From NCBI GenBank assembly GCA_973895155.1, contig OZ316893.1, positions 6,324,001 through 6,388,000 on the forward strand: a stretch of DNA of 64,000 nucleotides. The letters run 5' to 3'. Every line of letters begins with the position of its first letter. The stretch's first letter is position 1. Both the position numbers and the translations under genes were made by a program. Of this stretch, positions 25,351-37,100 are shown in pieces. Origin of the DNA: Marsupella aquatica (taxonomy: Eukaryota; Marchantiophyta). The notes under the pieces are model-generated. The model saw only the letters and a list, made by a program, of their open reading frames with translations. It made no database searches and was not told the DNA's origin.

Positions 25351-25625
25351 GGCCAAATCATATTAGTATTATATTAATAAATAATCTATATTATATTATT
25401 TATTAATTCACAAAGAATAATAGGATAGAGATCATTAGTTATTAATTCACAAAGAATAGTAGGATAGATATCATACTTATGAGAACATTTCAGCACAAAG
25501 AAGCCCTTTAATTTGTGTGAACAAAATCATGACATAACTCCAAATAGATTATAAAATAATATACAATTATCTCCAAATTTACAATGTATTTCTTCTATCT
25601 AAGGGGCTTAACATGAGTCAGATCT

Positions 25626-26756
25626 CTAAACAAAGTGCTCCTTACAATGTGTATTTGAGCACGTGCCCCTGTCTCCTTTACTATCTACCCTAGTGTCACG
25701 GTTGCAAGTCCCTTTATCTTCAGGGAGCTGAAACTTGGTGGTGTTGTTCCTAATGGCTATAATCTCCCGCAAAAAGTGTCTGGGATTTTCTCTATACGGA
25801 CCTGAATAGTCTCGTCCTACAAATGCTTTAGCAAGTGAGGTGACAAGTGCATCGTCAAGTTCTACCTCAGTACGTAAACTACATATACGATGCTTCACAT
25901 TCCAAGGAATCTCATTGCTATTGAGGTCCAACACACTATGCGTAAACTGTGACTTCCAAATTTTTGTTGCACATCTCTTACTAAGTTGATCATAAGTAAT
26001 TTCATTTTTTACCTTGTCTCTCTTTATGTTCAATAGAGACCACAGTGGAGAGTTCAGAAGAAGATAACATCTAATGTCACTTGCATGTGATAGTTTCTCA
26101 AGACAAGGCCAAAGAATTGTTAGAAGAAAATTATCTCCACGATTGGCATGCGTGTAGGGCACTGGAAATAGTCCGGTGAATCTTGGGTTGGCAAATGCCT
26201 TAAGGGGGGAGTCATCCACAAGGAGGGTGTTGGTTTCATCATATAGATTTCCAAATCCACTCCATACCACCCGAAAATCCTTCAGTAGCACATTTGCCTT
26301 TCCGTTTGTAATGTCACGCCTTTGAATGCTTGTGTCAAAGGCTTCCACCTGTGTGAATACAAACTTAAGTTTCAACCGCTCCTCAACAATGAACATCATG
26401 TTCAACATTTTCACTGTTCGCTGCACCCCAGCACATGTCCAAATCGCAACATCAAATTGGTCAAAAACCAACTTTAGAAACTCATGGAGCCCTGGCCTTT
26501 CTGTATACATGCGACTAATTCCATTTTTTCTATCCCAATGCACTCCACTTGGGATCACAACATTTCTGGATTTGCCCTTGCTTTGGAATTCAACCGAATC
26601 CCAAAGTATTTTGTTAACATCCAAAATCAGCAATTTGCGCTTGATGGAAGGTCTTGGTTCTGCAAGTGCAACAAATACCAATCTTAGAGAGAAAACCACA
26701 TTTGAAGTTTGGATAGAGATCGTCTCCATCCAAAAAACACAAGTGGCCAACCACAA
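25626..26756 (-). CDS. FCP1/HAD-type phosphatase-like protein
   Basis: The open frame is 376 codons. A splice acceptor (cttgcag) suggests the true exon starts at 26659. The HAD phosphatase signature is present in order: LLILDVNKILWD (motif I with Asp-x-Asn, as in some plant FCP1-homology proteins, where catalytic SCP/FCP1 enzymes have Asp-x-Asp), YTERPGLHEFLKLVFDQFDV, then IWTCAG (motif II), a Lys in LLKDFRVVW (motif III), and LLVDDSPLKAF (motif IV), followed by FPVPYTH. This is the layout of the FCPH/NIF domain that dephosphorylates RNA polymerase II CTD or acts as a TIM50-like scaffold. Losing the second Asp argues against normal acid/base catalysis. It lies 3' of, and on the same strand as, the ParB-methylase gene and could be part of the same element or even of the same transcript. 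Upstream of the acceptor lies one copy of the element's palindrome (26711-26731). Confidence 0.7.
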   Translation of the reverse strand: MWLATCVFWMETISIQTSNVVFSLRLVFVALAEPRPSIKRKLLILDVNKILWDSVEFQSKGKSRNVVIPSGVHWDRKNGISRMYTERPGLHEFLKLVFDQFDVAIWTCAGVQRTVKMLNMMFIVEERLKLKFVFTQVEAFDTSIQRRDITNGKANVLLKDFRVVWSGFGNLYDETNTLLVDDSPLKAFANPRFTGLFPVPYTHANRGDNFLLTILWPCLEKLSHASDIRCYLLLNSPLWSLLNIKRDKVKNEITYDQLSKRCATKIWKSQFTHSVLDLNSNEIPWNVKHRICSLRTEVELDDALVTSLAKAFVGRDYSGPYRENPRHFLREIIAIRNNTTKFQLPEDKGTCNRDTRVDSKGDRGTCSNTHCKEHFV

Positions 26757-26860
26757 AGAAAATCTGCATACTGACCGTATTCATTGAGGAACCGTAACGA
26801 GGAAATGGATATCGATACTTATGCTCTAGTTGTTAGGCGCGCTTGAAGTAATTATACAGA

Positions 26861-27720
26861 CTATATTATATCAAATTGATAAGGTCCATATTCATCAATC
26901 AAGATATCATCACCGAGCTCCTGTTGGATCTCATAATTGACATCGGAGGTACTCTCCTCTACCCAATAAGGTGCAGACCAAACTGGAGTTATCAATCCCA
27001 ATTCTCCGCTTCTATAATCTGGATCTTTCTTATGCTTTTTGTAAGAGTCATTGTTCAAAATTGATTGAGCAGCATCCAATGGTACTTCGGTTCCTACATC
27101 TGGTCCACTTTTCCACACGTAACATCGGCAATCATATTCAAGTGACTTATATCCCGTTGATCCTACTCTCTTTCCTTTCTTTTTTGAGAGCGGAAGGATA
27201 ACAGGACTTCTTGATTGTGACCGAACAAACACTAATTTGTCATCAGAAGCGGAAAAGAGTGTATTAGGACAAATTGAAGCATCTGCCTGGTTGTCAGCAG
27301 TCGTGGATGCACTTGCTTCATTGACGGGAATGTCAGGTACTTGGATGGTCTCTGCTCTCAATCCCAATGTGTCAAGTTCATTGGACTCACCATGCCTCTC
27401 CGCACCTTGATTGAGAAGGTTGTTTGAAGAAAGTTTCTCAAATGTATCAACTTCTGATTCTCTCATTTCCTCCATCTCTTGTCCAGGCACTTGTGGATGG
27501 AGACCATCTCTATCCAAGTTATCATCAAACTGGCCCTCGTTGGGGCCCATGGGGGCAACATCTGTAATTGGTGAACTACAAGGTGCAGATCCAACAATCA
27601 TGTCATCTTCCACAAGGTCAATATCTTCACCCTCGCCAACTCGGTCATCCAAATTCTTCACATATGCGCCCTCCGATGGCCCATCACCTTTGACTGATTG
27701 GTCAGCTCCATCTTCTTGAT
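26861..27720 (-). CDS. Acidic low-complexity C-terminal segment downstream of methylase 1
   Basis: An open frame continues on the minus strand from about 27904 to a stop at 26861. Its useful part is strongly acidic and Ser/Asp-rich (GEGEDIDLVEDDMIVG; then KKKGKRVGSTGYKSLEYDC and a Trp/Tyr-containing tail ending GPYQFDII). It has no known domain. It directly follows the methylase motif I exon (27720-28073) in an overlapping frame, so it is probably the C-terminal extension of that protein after a splice or frameshift. It contains a palindrome copy read as NLDRDGLHPQV (27495-27515). Confidence 0.45.
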
Positions 27721-29331
27721 CACCATGCATCTGATTCATCATGAATAGAAACAGCGGCAGAAGAGGGTTCCCAATGTCTAGAACTTCCACCAACATAGCG
27801 ATCATAACGATCTTTGATGGTGGGAACCCTCTCGCAAAGGAACGAAGCGTATGCTTCCAAAAAATGTCTCTCATGTTGAGAGTCACAATAAACAAAACAT
27901 TCACGTTGAGAAAAAAGGAATGTCTTCATCACTTGACCGCCAGAGAAAAAGTCAAGAATCAAATCCCCTGGTTCGGATAATGTTTGGATGATCTTTTGGA
28001 TCATCCGGGTGGGTTTGGCATGAGGATTCACCCATCCACCACGAGCCCCAACAGTCTCAAATTGAGGTGCCATGTGCAGAAGTATTGCCGCCTAGCTCTT
28101 CTGGGGTTATCACAATTCGTAGATCTTCATCCATTGACTCCTCGTCCGTGTTCTTTCCCTTCGTCGTTCCATTCCCTTTGATTTCTCAATGACAAAATCA
28201 GTATCCTTTTCACCATACACCCATTTTGGCTTCATTTGGTTGGGCTTGAACACTTCATCCCAACTGACATTTTCTTCGCGAGAAATTCCGGCAAAGATAA
28301 CTTCTTCTATTCCTCCCTTCCAACATGAGTCATGAGGGTGAGGTTGATCATCTCGAGAATAACTCCCATACTCAATGTGAATGCTCAAAGTTTTTGAATG
28401 TCCTAATTTACGAAGAGCGCTTAGGACATTCCGTACAAGATAACCCGGATGGACAGTTATCATCACAACAATGGTGGGATTCCGTGGTAGCTCTACTATA
28501 TATTGGAAGAGGACCAAAATCTCTGCTTCAGTCCACTCCTTCTGTTGAAGTCGGCTGAAATCAACAATCGCAAGAGGGCATGTTGGAGATTGTTCTTCCA
28601 ATGACTCCGGATCCACTGTCTTCATTAGATTGTTACTGAAAAATGTGACCCATGACTGAGTCCGAGAACTTGTCCCACCGCCAAACTTTTGATAGTAAAT
28701 ATCATCTAGACGCATCACCAATGTCATTGGCAATATCTCACTCTCCTTTGTATGATTAGACTTCAATAAATTTGTCAACCATACTTCACCAGCCGCTCTT
28801 CGGCACCTGTTCAACTCTGACTCGGCACTTAACAATGGGAGGACCTCAATTACTTTAACCCATTGAGTATCTGCTGGGAAGTTTTTTGGATCCTTCTTGA
28901 AGTAGTAATCTCCAATAAGAGACTTCAATTTGATCAATATTTTCACCTCCTTTGCAAACTCCTCCATCGCTGGAACATCTAACTTATTTGTCGGATCCTT
29001 CTTCAATAAAACTTGACCTGACTTCACCTTGTTCAAAATTTTGGTCAAATCTCTATTTGAGATTTCACCATCAAAACAACGAAACATTGCGACCGTTATT
29101 GCCTTTTCAGACCTTTTGTTTCCTTGTGTACCAGCTCCATCAGGAAGATTTCCATCAATCCACATTTGGCACACTAACCGCCATAACTCAAAAAGATCAT
29201 TCTCGGAAAAAAGCAACCAGTATACATTTTTCAAGTCTTTTCTCCCCATGGTCATCCTTGCCAGTGCCAAATAATCCTGCAATCAAAAATTGGGGGGAAT
29301 GTTGTGAGTTATCTAAATAAACCAAAAGTCA

Positions 29332-30297
29332 CACTCTTGGACAGAGACCATCTCCATCCAAGTCAAAACCAAAAGTAGAATGAAGAGATATCTCTGGAAC
29401 GGACGGTGACACTCTTGGACAGAGACCATCTCCATCCAAGTCAAAACCAAAAGTAGAATGAAATAAAATCTCTAGAACGGACGGTCACACTCTTGGACAG
29501 AGACCATCTCCATCCAAGTCAAAACCAAAAGTAGAATGAAGAGATATCTCTGGAACGGACGGTGACACTCTTGGACAGAGACCATCTCCATCCAAGTCAA
29601 AACCAAAAGTAGAATGAAGAGATATCTCTAGAACGGACGGTGACACTCTTGGACAGAGACCATCTCCATCCAAGTCAAAACCAAAAGTAGAATGAAGTAA
29701 AATCTCTAGAACGGACGGTCACACTCTTGGACAGAGACCATCTCCATCCAAGTCAAAACCAAAAGTAGAATGAAGAGAAATCTCTGGAACGGACGGTGAC
29801 ACTCTTGGACAGAGACCATCTCCATCCAAGTCAAAACCAAAAGTAGAATGAAGTAAAATCTCTAGAACGGACGGTGACACTCTTGGACAGAGACCATCTC
29901 CATCCAAGTCAAAACCAAAAGTAGAATGAAGTAAAATCTCTAGAACGGACGGTCACACTCTTGGACAGAGACCATCTCCATCCAAGTCAAAACCAAAAGT
30001 AGAATGAAGAGAAATCTCTGGAACGGACGGTGACACTCTTGGACAGAGACCATCTCCATCCAAGTCAAAACCAAAAGTAGAATGAAGTAAAATCTCTAGA
30101 ACGGACGGTGACACTCTTGGACAGAGACCATCTCCATCCAAGTCAAAACCAAAAGTAGAATGAAGTAAAATCTTTGAAACGGACGGTCTCACTCTTGGAT
30201 AGAGACCATCTCCATCCAAGTCATAACCGAAAATATATTGAACTAAAATCAATGTAACGGGCGGTCACACTCTTGGACAGAGACCATCTCTGTCCAA
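29332..30297. repeat. 78-bp tandem array (about 12.4 copies) in an intron
   Basis: The phrase 'cactcttggacagagacc' recurs every 78 bp from 29332 to 30268. A 234-bp (three-unit) higher-order pattern is visible from the alternation of tgacactc and tcacactc. Each unit contains the imperfect palindrome whose half is ggacagagac/ccatctccat. The unit is 26 codons long, so it reads as a repeated peptide (GDGLCPRVSPS...) on the minus strand, interrupted by TGA in some units. It fills most of the intron 29277-30318, bounded by CAG|GTGAGA and TTGCAG|GAT. Confidence 0.95.
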
Positions 30298-31954
30298 ACA
30301 AGAAAATACGTTTCTCACCTGAAATTTCTGATTGTCTTGGGCGTTTGACTTGTTGTCCCCGTGCTTTGGCTTTCTTGGTGCTCCGCATTCAATGAATTGT
30401 TTCCTTGCATGAACAATTGTATCTTTGAAGCACGATTGAAACACCATCGTCGAATTGATGGCATTTGATCTCATTGAGTGCTCAACCAATATAGCCGATG
30501 GTGTAAGGTCTGACAATAATCTAGACTTCCTGTATTTTAACTTTTTTGCCAACACTGTGAGTTTGGCATCAGTTTTGGCCCATTCGAGAACCCACTTGGC
30601 CGCCCTAGCCGAATGTTGCCCACTGATGGCAAAGAAACCAATCTCGCCTTTCTTCACACCTGCAAGAAAGTCTTTGCGGTCGTTCTCCGTGCTGTCAAAA
30701 TGGAGCAACTTTCTAAGCTTTGGATTGTAAGGAAGCAGGTCCGCGACATGAGGTTCATGTCCAGGGTTTTTGACCATGGATTCGGCTATGTGCTTCACAT
30801 GGGTACTATTGAGCATCCTGTAACATAATCTTGCCGGTGCAGGCATAATTTTCTCCACTGGAATAGAAAACAGTTCATTTATCCCAAAAGTATAGTACTG
30901 CTCTATTCTTTGGAGAACATCATTTCCTTCTAAGACCTTTTTCTCCTCAGGGGCATCAAGTTTGTCTCCCTCATCTTCTGGGAGCATCTGTACTTCTGCA
31001 GGGGTTGACTGCACGATAGACTTGTCAGTCTTCTGTTTCTTCTTCCCTACTGGCTTCTTCTCGGGTTCCTTTGGCAGTGTCTCAATTTTCTCGTGCTCCT
31101 TGCTCTCTCTTTTTCTCCGCTTCCCTACCACTCTTTTGGTGCTTGTCCCAGTTCTTGTTCCTGCGGTCCCAGCTGTTGTTCTTGCAGTCCCTGTTGTCTC
31201 CTGGGATACTTTTGGTGGCTTGGGAACTTCCGTGTTCACAACTACTGGTGGAAGCTCTTTCACCGCTACTGGTGGAACATTCGTCGGCTTGGGTAATCAT
31301 CAAATGCAATGTTCTTGTCAAGCCAAACACTTAACTCTGAAGATAGGAAACCTGCCTTGTCAAGCAGATTATTTAAAACCCATATCACCGGGATTGTGTA
31401 ATTCCCTTGGTTTTTATGGATATTTAGCTTCACATATTGGAAGCCATACATGATGTCGAGTGGAAGAATCCCCTTCACCCCTGCAATAACTTTCTGAGCT
31501 GAATATGATTTTGGGAAAAATCCCATTGACAACACGCCAAGTTCTCCAGCAGCAGACCACTCAATATTGAACTCGGAGGAATACGCCTTTGACGGAAGAT
31601 GAAGTTTAACCCACCTTATTCTTTCATGGAGCTCAAGAATGACTGAAACAAATCCCCTTCCTTCAATTCCAACGAAGACTACAGGTCCAATTACAAGAGT
31701 CTCCCCTTCTGACGTTCTGACCTTTATGCACAACACGGGTTCCCGTCTCTTTGTTGTGCTAAGATAATCAAAATCAACTCTGGAGAACTCAAGGCCCCAA
31801 CGGAAGTCTGGGTTGCTCTGCTCAACAAGACTCCCTCAGAACAATCTGCCTCTGAAATTGGTGGTTTCAATGCATTGAGAGTACTCCCTGAATTGCCACA
31901 ACCATGCATAATTATTAGTTTTGTCATTGGAAATTTGGGGTTCTCTATAAGTTT

Positions 31955-32795
31955 GGACAGAGATGATCTCTATCCGATTCTGACTAGAGGACACTCTCCC
32001 TTCCTTGGATAGAGATCATCCCTGTCCAACTGGACAGAGATGATTTCAGTCATAGGATATGAATGATCTATATGCAATTACTAATACAAATCATCACTAC
32101 CCTCTGCTTGGATAGAGATCATCTCTATCCAACTAAAAAGGGATGATCTCTATCTAGGCAGATGATGGGGCAGAGGACGAGAAAGATCCAAAACCTTTTA
32201 AAAACTTTAAATCATCTCTACCCACTATGTGGATAGAGATCATCTCTATCCAACTAGACAGGGATGATCTCTATCCAAGTAGAGAATTACTAACATCTCT
32301 ATCCAACTTTACTATCCTATGCTTGGATAGAGATCATCTCTATCCAACTGGACAAGGATGATCTCTATAGACAGGATGGGAATGATCCGTATCGAATTAC
32401 TAATAGAAATCATCACCATCCTCTACTTGGATGGAGATCATCTCTATCCAACTGGACAGGGATGATCTCTATCCATAGACAGGATGAGAATGATCCGTAT
32501 CGAATTACTAATAGAAATCATCACTATCCTCTACTTGGATGGAGATCATCTCTATCCAACTGGACAGGGATGATCTCTATCCATAGACAGGATGGGAATG
32601 ATCCATATCGAATTACTAATAGAAATCATCACTATCCTCTACTTGGATGGAGATGATCTCTATCCAACTGGACAGGGATGATCTCTATAGACAGGATGGG
32701 AATGATCCGTATCGAATTACTAATAGAAATCATCACTATCCTCTACTTGGATGGAGATGATCTCTATCCAACTGGACAGGGATGATCTCTGTCCG
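31955..32795. repeat. ~108-bp tandem array with paired palindromes
   Basis: Irregular at the left, then regular units starting near 32429, 32537, 32645 and 32749 (108, 108, 104 bp). Each unit has ggatagagat-c-atctctatcc type palindromes, a ggacaggg-atgatctctatcc copy, and the spacer 'gaatgatccgtatcgaatta'. It falls between the first exon (32820-32949) and the next coding segment of ParB-methylase gene 1, so it is probably intronic. Confidence 0.9.
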
Positions 32796-32949
32796 GTGCC
32801 TAAAACTTGAGGTACTCACTTGGGTTGAGCAACTGAAAGGCTCTAGAATCCTCCAAGGCCGTGTCTACCACGTCCGCAATGGAGGAGAGATCCGTCTCCT
32901 CTGTTGGCTCTGTAGTCAAGTCCACTTGAATAGGCCTACTTGACTCCAT

Positions 32950-34105
32950 ATTTGAACACGTGGCAATCTGGACACGTGGCGGATCAAGGGGCGTTAGATC
33001 TAGGGCAACTAATGTGGCGGCGGTGGAGACTGAGTAGCAATGGAGGAGGAAGCAGAAGAGAAGCGGAAGCACATAGGAGGATCGAGATGAGCGAGAGGAT
33101 CGAGCACAAGATGAGCAAGAGTAAGAGGAGCGCAACAGGAGCAAGAGTAGAGGAGGAGGAGGAGCGGAGGAGGAGGAGGAGAATCACAAGATGAGGAAAT
33201 GAAGAATGAGGTCAAGAGAGGACCTCTTGCCTCCTTTACCCCCTCCCAGGGGGGAGGCCGATGATGTACGGCCAATGATGTGAGGCCGAGGATGTACGGC
33301 CGACTATGTGAGGCCAAATGCAAAGTATGGCCACTAGTGAGGCGCAACCCTCAGACAAGCCCTAACCCTCCGCCGCTGGTGAAGGTCGATTGCGCCTTAT
33401 CGCTTTGCCTCATCTTTGACAGCGAGAATTACGCTCCATCCCTCTTGAACAATGGTATAAGAACCCCTCAAGCGACCTCATTGTTATTTTCCTTCTTAGA
33501 TTTTCATTCAGTCTCTCAACGAGCTCCGTTTATTACGGAGCTCCAAACAAGAAGCCTTAAATGATGAGTAACAAGCCCATACTTTAGGAACTCTAGCCAA
33601 AAAATCAGAAAAACAACAAAAAAGTCAAAAAAAGTGCAAAAATTAGCACCTATTTTAGAGCAAAAATATGGAGCGAACAAAATATGACATAAACTAGCTA
33701 TGTTTTGACACCTAAAAATGACCAAATTCATCTGAAGTTACATTCCACCAATAAATGATCTCAAATACAACACTATTATCTACAATGGTCTCACAATTAC
33801 ACGAGGTGTCTTTTGAAACAACAACTAAATCACCTCCAAAAGCCATTGTCATTTAAAAACCAGAAAATAAATTACTACAACTTAACCTGATACACATTAT
33901 TGTGAAAAGAAGACAAGGAGAATAGAAATGACACCATCTAATTGAACTGAAACACAACCCACTAAGATAATATTAAACTACAAATTTCTCAAGAAACTTT
34001 AACCATGAATTCATGAATAAGTGGTAAAGGCATTTTGAAAATTTGTAAAATTTCAAGTTATCCATGTTTTTCAATGGTAATGTCACAAACAATACCTACT
34101 TTTCA
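32950..34105. other. Intergenic: probable promoter of ParB-methylase gene 1
   Basis: Contains an A/G-rich low-complexity stretch (33030-33185, gag/agg repeats giving Ser/Leu-rich spurious frames). The motif 'gatgtacggccga' is repeated with variations around 33265-33310. The AT-rich remainder runs to the 3' end of the transposase gene at 34106. No separate gene is seen. Confidence 0.5.
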
Positions 34106-37100
34106 TTACTCAGATCCAGAAGTCCTCAATTCTTGAAACGAAATATCCCTAGATTTATCTCCTAGCGGGGTTCTAGTTGATCCATTCTCTTGTTCTTGCT
34201 CTTTCTCTTCTGCCAAAAATTCAGTCAATCGGATTTTGATTCGATCTACTGTCTTTTTGTACAATGTATCAGATTTTGTCAACATGAAGTTGTAAGCAAA
34301 AACAGTTGTTGAAGATAAATCAAGCTCTTGGTGAAACCATATTGGTTTCAAAGTTCCTTTCCCACGACCACTTTTCTTCTTTTCGTAGTTTAAGACTTCT
34401 GGTAAGTACTTGGCTTTCCAAGGATCTAACCCGGTTTTTGTAGCATGCCATAAAACATAAATCATTTTTGGAATGTTGAACTCGTCGCGCTGGTCAATTC
34501 TTTCCACCTTGGCCACCCAAAATGTTTCCGATTCTTCTCCAGCAACAGAAATATAAGTGTTGACTTCAAGATCCGAAAAGTCTCCTTCCATATTCTCCTT
34601 CTCTGCATCTATCTTTCCTTGATTCCGATAAGGACCCACGTATATATCTCTGGTAGGTCCGTATACTCTCTCTTCAATTTCCTCTTCATTGACAAGGACT
34701 CTGGGAACTTCAGCAGCAACAGCAATCTCCCTTTGGGAGCGTGGCCATTGAAAAGGGAAAATCAATGGTCTTTGATCAAGGAGCAAAGATTTATTCAATT
34801 CCCGTTACTCTTCAAAAAACATTCTCCACCAGTTCACTTCCTCTTCTGAGAATAAAGTTTCAACTGCAAGTATTCCCTTTTGAATCTCATTTAACGAATC
34901 ATCCATCTCTTTCAAAGTCATTCTTGAAGAACTAGACATATTTGGTTGAGTCCTTGTAATGTTCTTATCCCCCTTTTTGAAAAGGGGTAATCCAGGAGCA
35001 CAACCCATCACCTTTTCTGGCTCCTCTTCCCTCAAAAATTTCACGCCTCCGTCAGGTTTCCAAGTTGAGTCCGTGGAAAACTTCTTCCCCCATTGGGTTG
35101 GAACTTGATTTTCCAACTTGTCAAATGCAAATTTGTACTGGTGGTGGAAGGTAACATTTCGAATCCTTTCAATGACTAAAGGTGGATCTGAGAAGGCATA
35201 TTGACGGAAATCATATGTTTCCTTTAAAAGAGTGATATTTGGTTGGGGTTGATATGATTCACAAATAATATCACATAGGCTTTCGTATGTGAATGCCTTA
35301 AACCTTGCTAGTCGTTTAGAAAATCGACTGAACATTTGATCTATTTGGTCGTGTGTGTGTCCAACCAACAAGAATCCTAGTTTGATTTTCCGAAAAACCT
35401 TTCTTCGAATCAACATATGAAGATAGGCAAAGAGTAAATTATTTTTATTTTCTCTACTGGTATTATCAAGTTGAAGATAGAGAACAGGCGGCAAGCCACC
35501 AGGCTTTTCTTCCCATTCGTGAAACACCCTTTGCAGGATTGTGACTGTCAAGTTTCCATCATTATGCAATACAGGATAATTAAGAAACACTCTTGAAAAT
35601 AGTGCACCATTGAAAACCAGGCATCCGACAACGTGCATTTGGATCAAACATGTTTCGTCCACCGATTTTGGGGGCCGCGGCCAATGAGGCAACCTTGTCT
35701 TCTTCTGATCCATCCCATCAATGACAACTCCCAAATATTTATCAGAATTTGAAAAACATTTCTTATGATGCTTCGCGAGTTTCTCACGTTCTTTGGATTG
35801 TTGGTCTCTATGTTTTTGTAACATAATTTCCCCTCGCCCTGGAAAAACAACTTGTTAGTTTCTTCAAAAAAAATTAGAAATCATGTGTTAAGCCATATTC
35901 TTGAAACAAAAACTTGTCAAACTTGTAAGTAACTTACTCTTTTCGGTCTCCGAGATAGCTTTGTCACGAATTGATTTGAACTCCTCGCAATCCGCGCAAG
36001 CACTGAATCGATTTACTGGAGGAATCTTCACATGACCAAATTCTTGAACCCAAACTTTCAAGAATTGTCGATAGGATATTTTTGATGATTCATCAATCTT
36101 GGCATAGTTGGAGTCGTAGATCTTCCATACCTCCAGCTTTGAATAATTATCCGGTAAATGTGAAACTTCTTTATTTGGCAATGTTTCCACGCGTGTCTCA
36201 AAAAATGACCTAAGCCAACTGACCAAGACTAATCTTTTAACAGATGGAGGGCGTCCAACTGGTTTAGAATATCCTAAGTCTTGGTTGTCTAATTTCAAAA
36301 TTCTATTTAATCTATGATTGCCAACGCAAAATATAAGCTTGAAAGCTTTCCGACAAATACTCTTTTGACCAAACGTGTAAGATATAGTCTGCCTCCCTCC
36401 TTCATTTCCGTCTCGCTTTATAAGCCACTGCAAAGATAAAGATCGATCCTGAGATTTCTGCCTCAAAAATTTAGAACGCGCCTCACGAATTTCTTTTGGA
36501 GATAGACTTAGGAGACAATGACTCTGACAACAGTACTTACTATTTGTTTTCTTGATATCCTCCTCTTTCAACTTTGTTTCACACAAAGTGGCGTTGCTCG
36601 TACGTTTGTAACGACTAGATGCCACCGGAACATCATCATCCTCCCCACTCTCCGAAGACTCGCTTTCATTGGATGATGAAATGGTCACCAACATTTGCTT
36701 CTGAACATGCCTAGATTCCAGACCTGCAGCCTCCGGAGATGGAGGCTCTTCCTTCACTCTATGCAGCCTTGGAATACCTGGGCGTATTTCAGAAATCCCT
36801 CCATTACCGTGTAGGGACCCTTTCAATATTTTCCTAGGGTCCCTCTCCACCAGGTTCGTTTCCCTGTTTGAGTTTCCGTGACTTGATCCGCTCCCTGCCC
36901 CAACACCATGACTCCTAGGTAAAACTGAGGAACGCACATTAGAATTCTTTTCTGGAATACTTTTCAATAACACTGGTCGTCTAGTTTCTTCCCTCATCCC
37001 CCTGTGAAATGTTTCCGACGTTGGCTTACCAAAGGTTTTACTTTTTGGCATTTGCTTTAGCCGCTGAACACTTTGGAGACTGCAAAAATCTCTGTCATTT

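Larger units (their letters stand above)
27720..32949 (-). pseudogene. ParB-like + DNA methyltransferase gene 1 (degenerate)
   Basis: Minus-strand gene reconstructed from: first exon MESSRPIQVDLTTEP (32949-32820, donor GTGAGT); N-terminal domain about 31830-31270; basic/Thr-rich linker then ParB-like domain with EKIMPAPARLCYRM and FFAISGQHSARAAK (exon ending 30319); methylase first half (29276 to about 28120) with CPLAIVDFSRLQQKEW where the catalytic DPPY-type motif IV should be; and second half (28073-27720) with KPTRMIQKIIQTL and GDLILDFFSGG (SAM motif I). Compared with gene 2 at 38541, motif IV is lost and motif I reads FSGGQV instead of SGTGTTS, so it is probably inactive as a methylase. 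Frame changes are required near 31275 and between 28180 and 28070, so it may be a pseudogene. The introns at 30318-29277 and about 32819-31830 are filled with palindrome arrays. Confidence 0.65.

Noticed and set aside
29485-30252. Minus-strand 62-99-codon frames repeating GDGLCPRV
   Set aside because: Products of the 78-bp intronic array. Units alternate with TGA stops and lie between good splice sites.
29332-32795. Possible CRISPR array
   Set aside because: Repeat units are directly tandem with near-identical spacers, not unique spacers, and sit in introns of a eukaryotic gene without Cas genes.
33009-33347. Ser/Leu-rich minus-strand frames upstream of ParB-methylase 1
   Set aside because: Translation of a gag/agg purine-rich tract. 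Only the segment from the ATG at 32949 looks like a real first exon.
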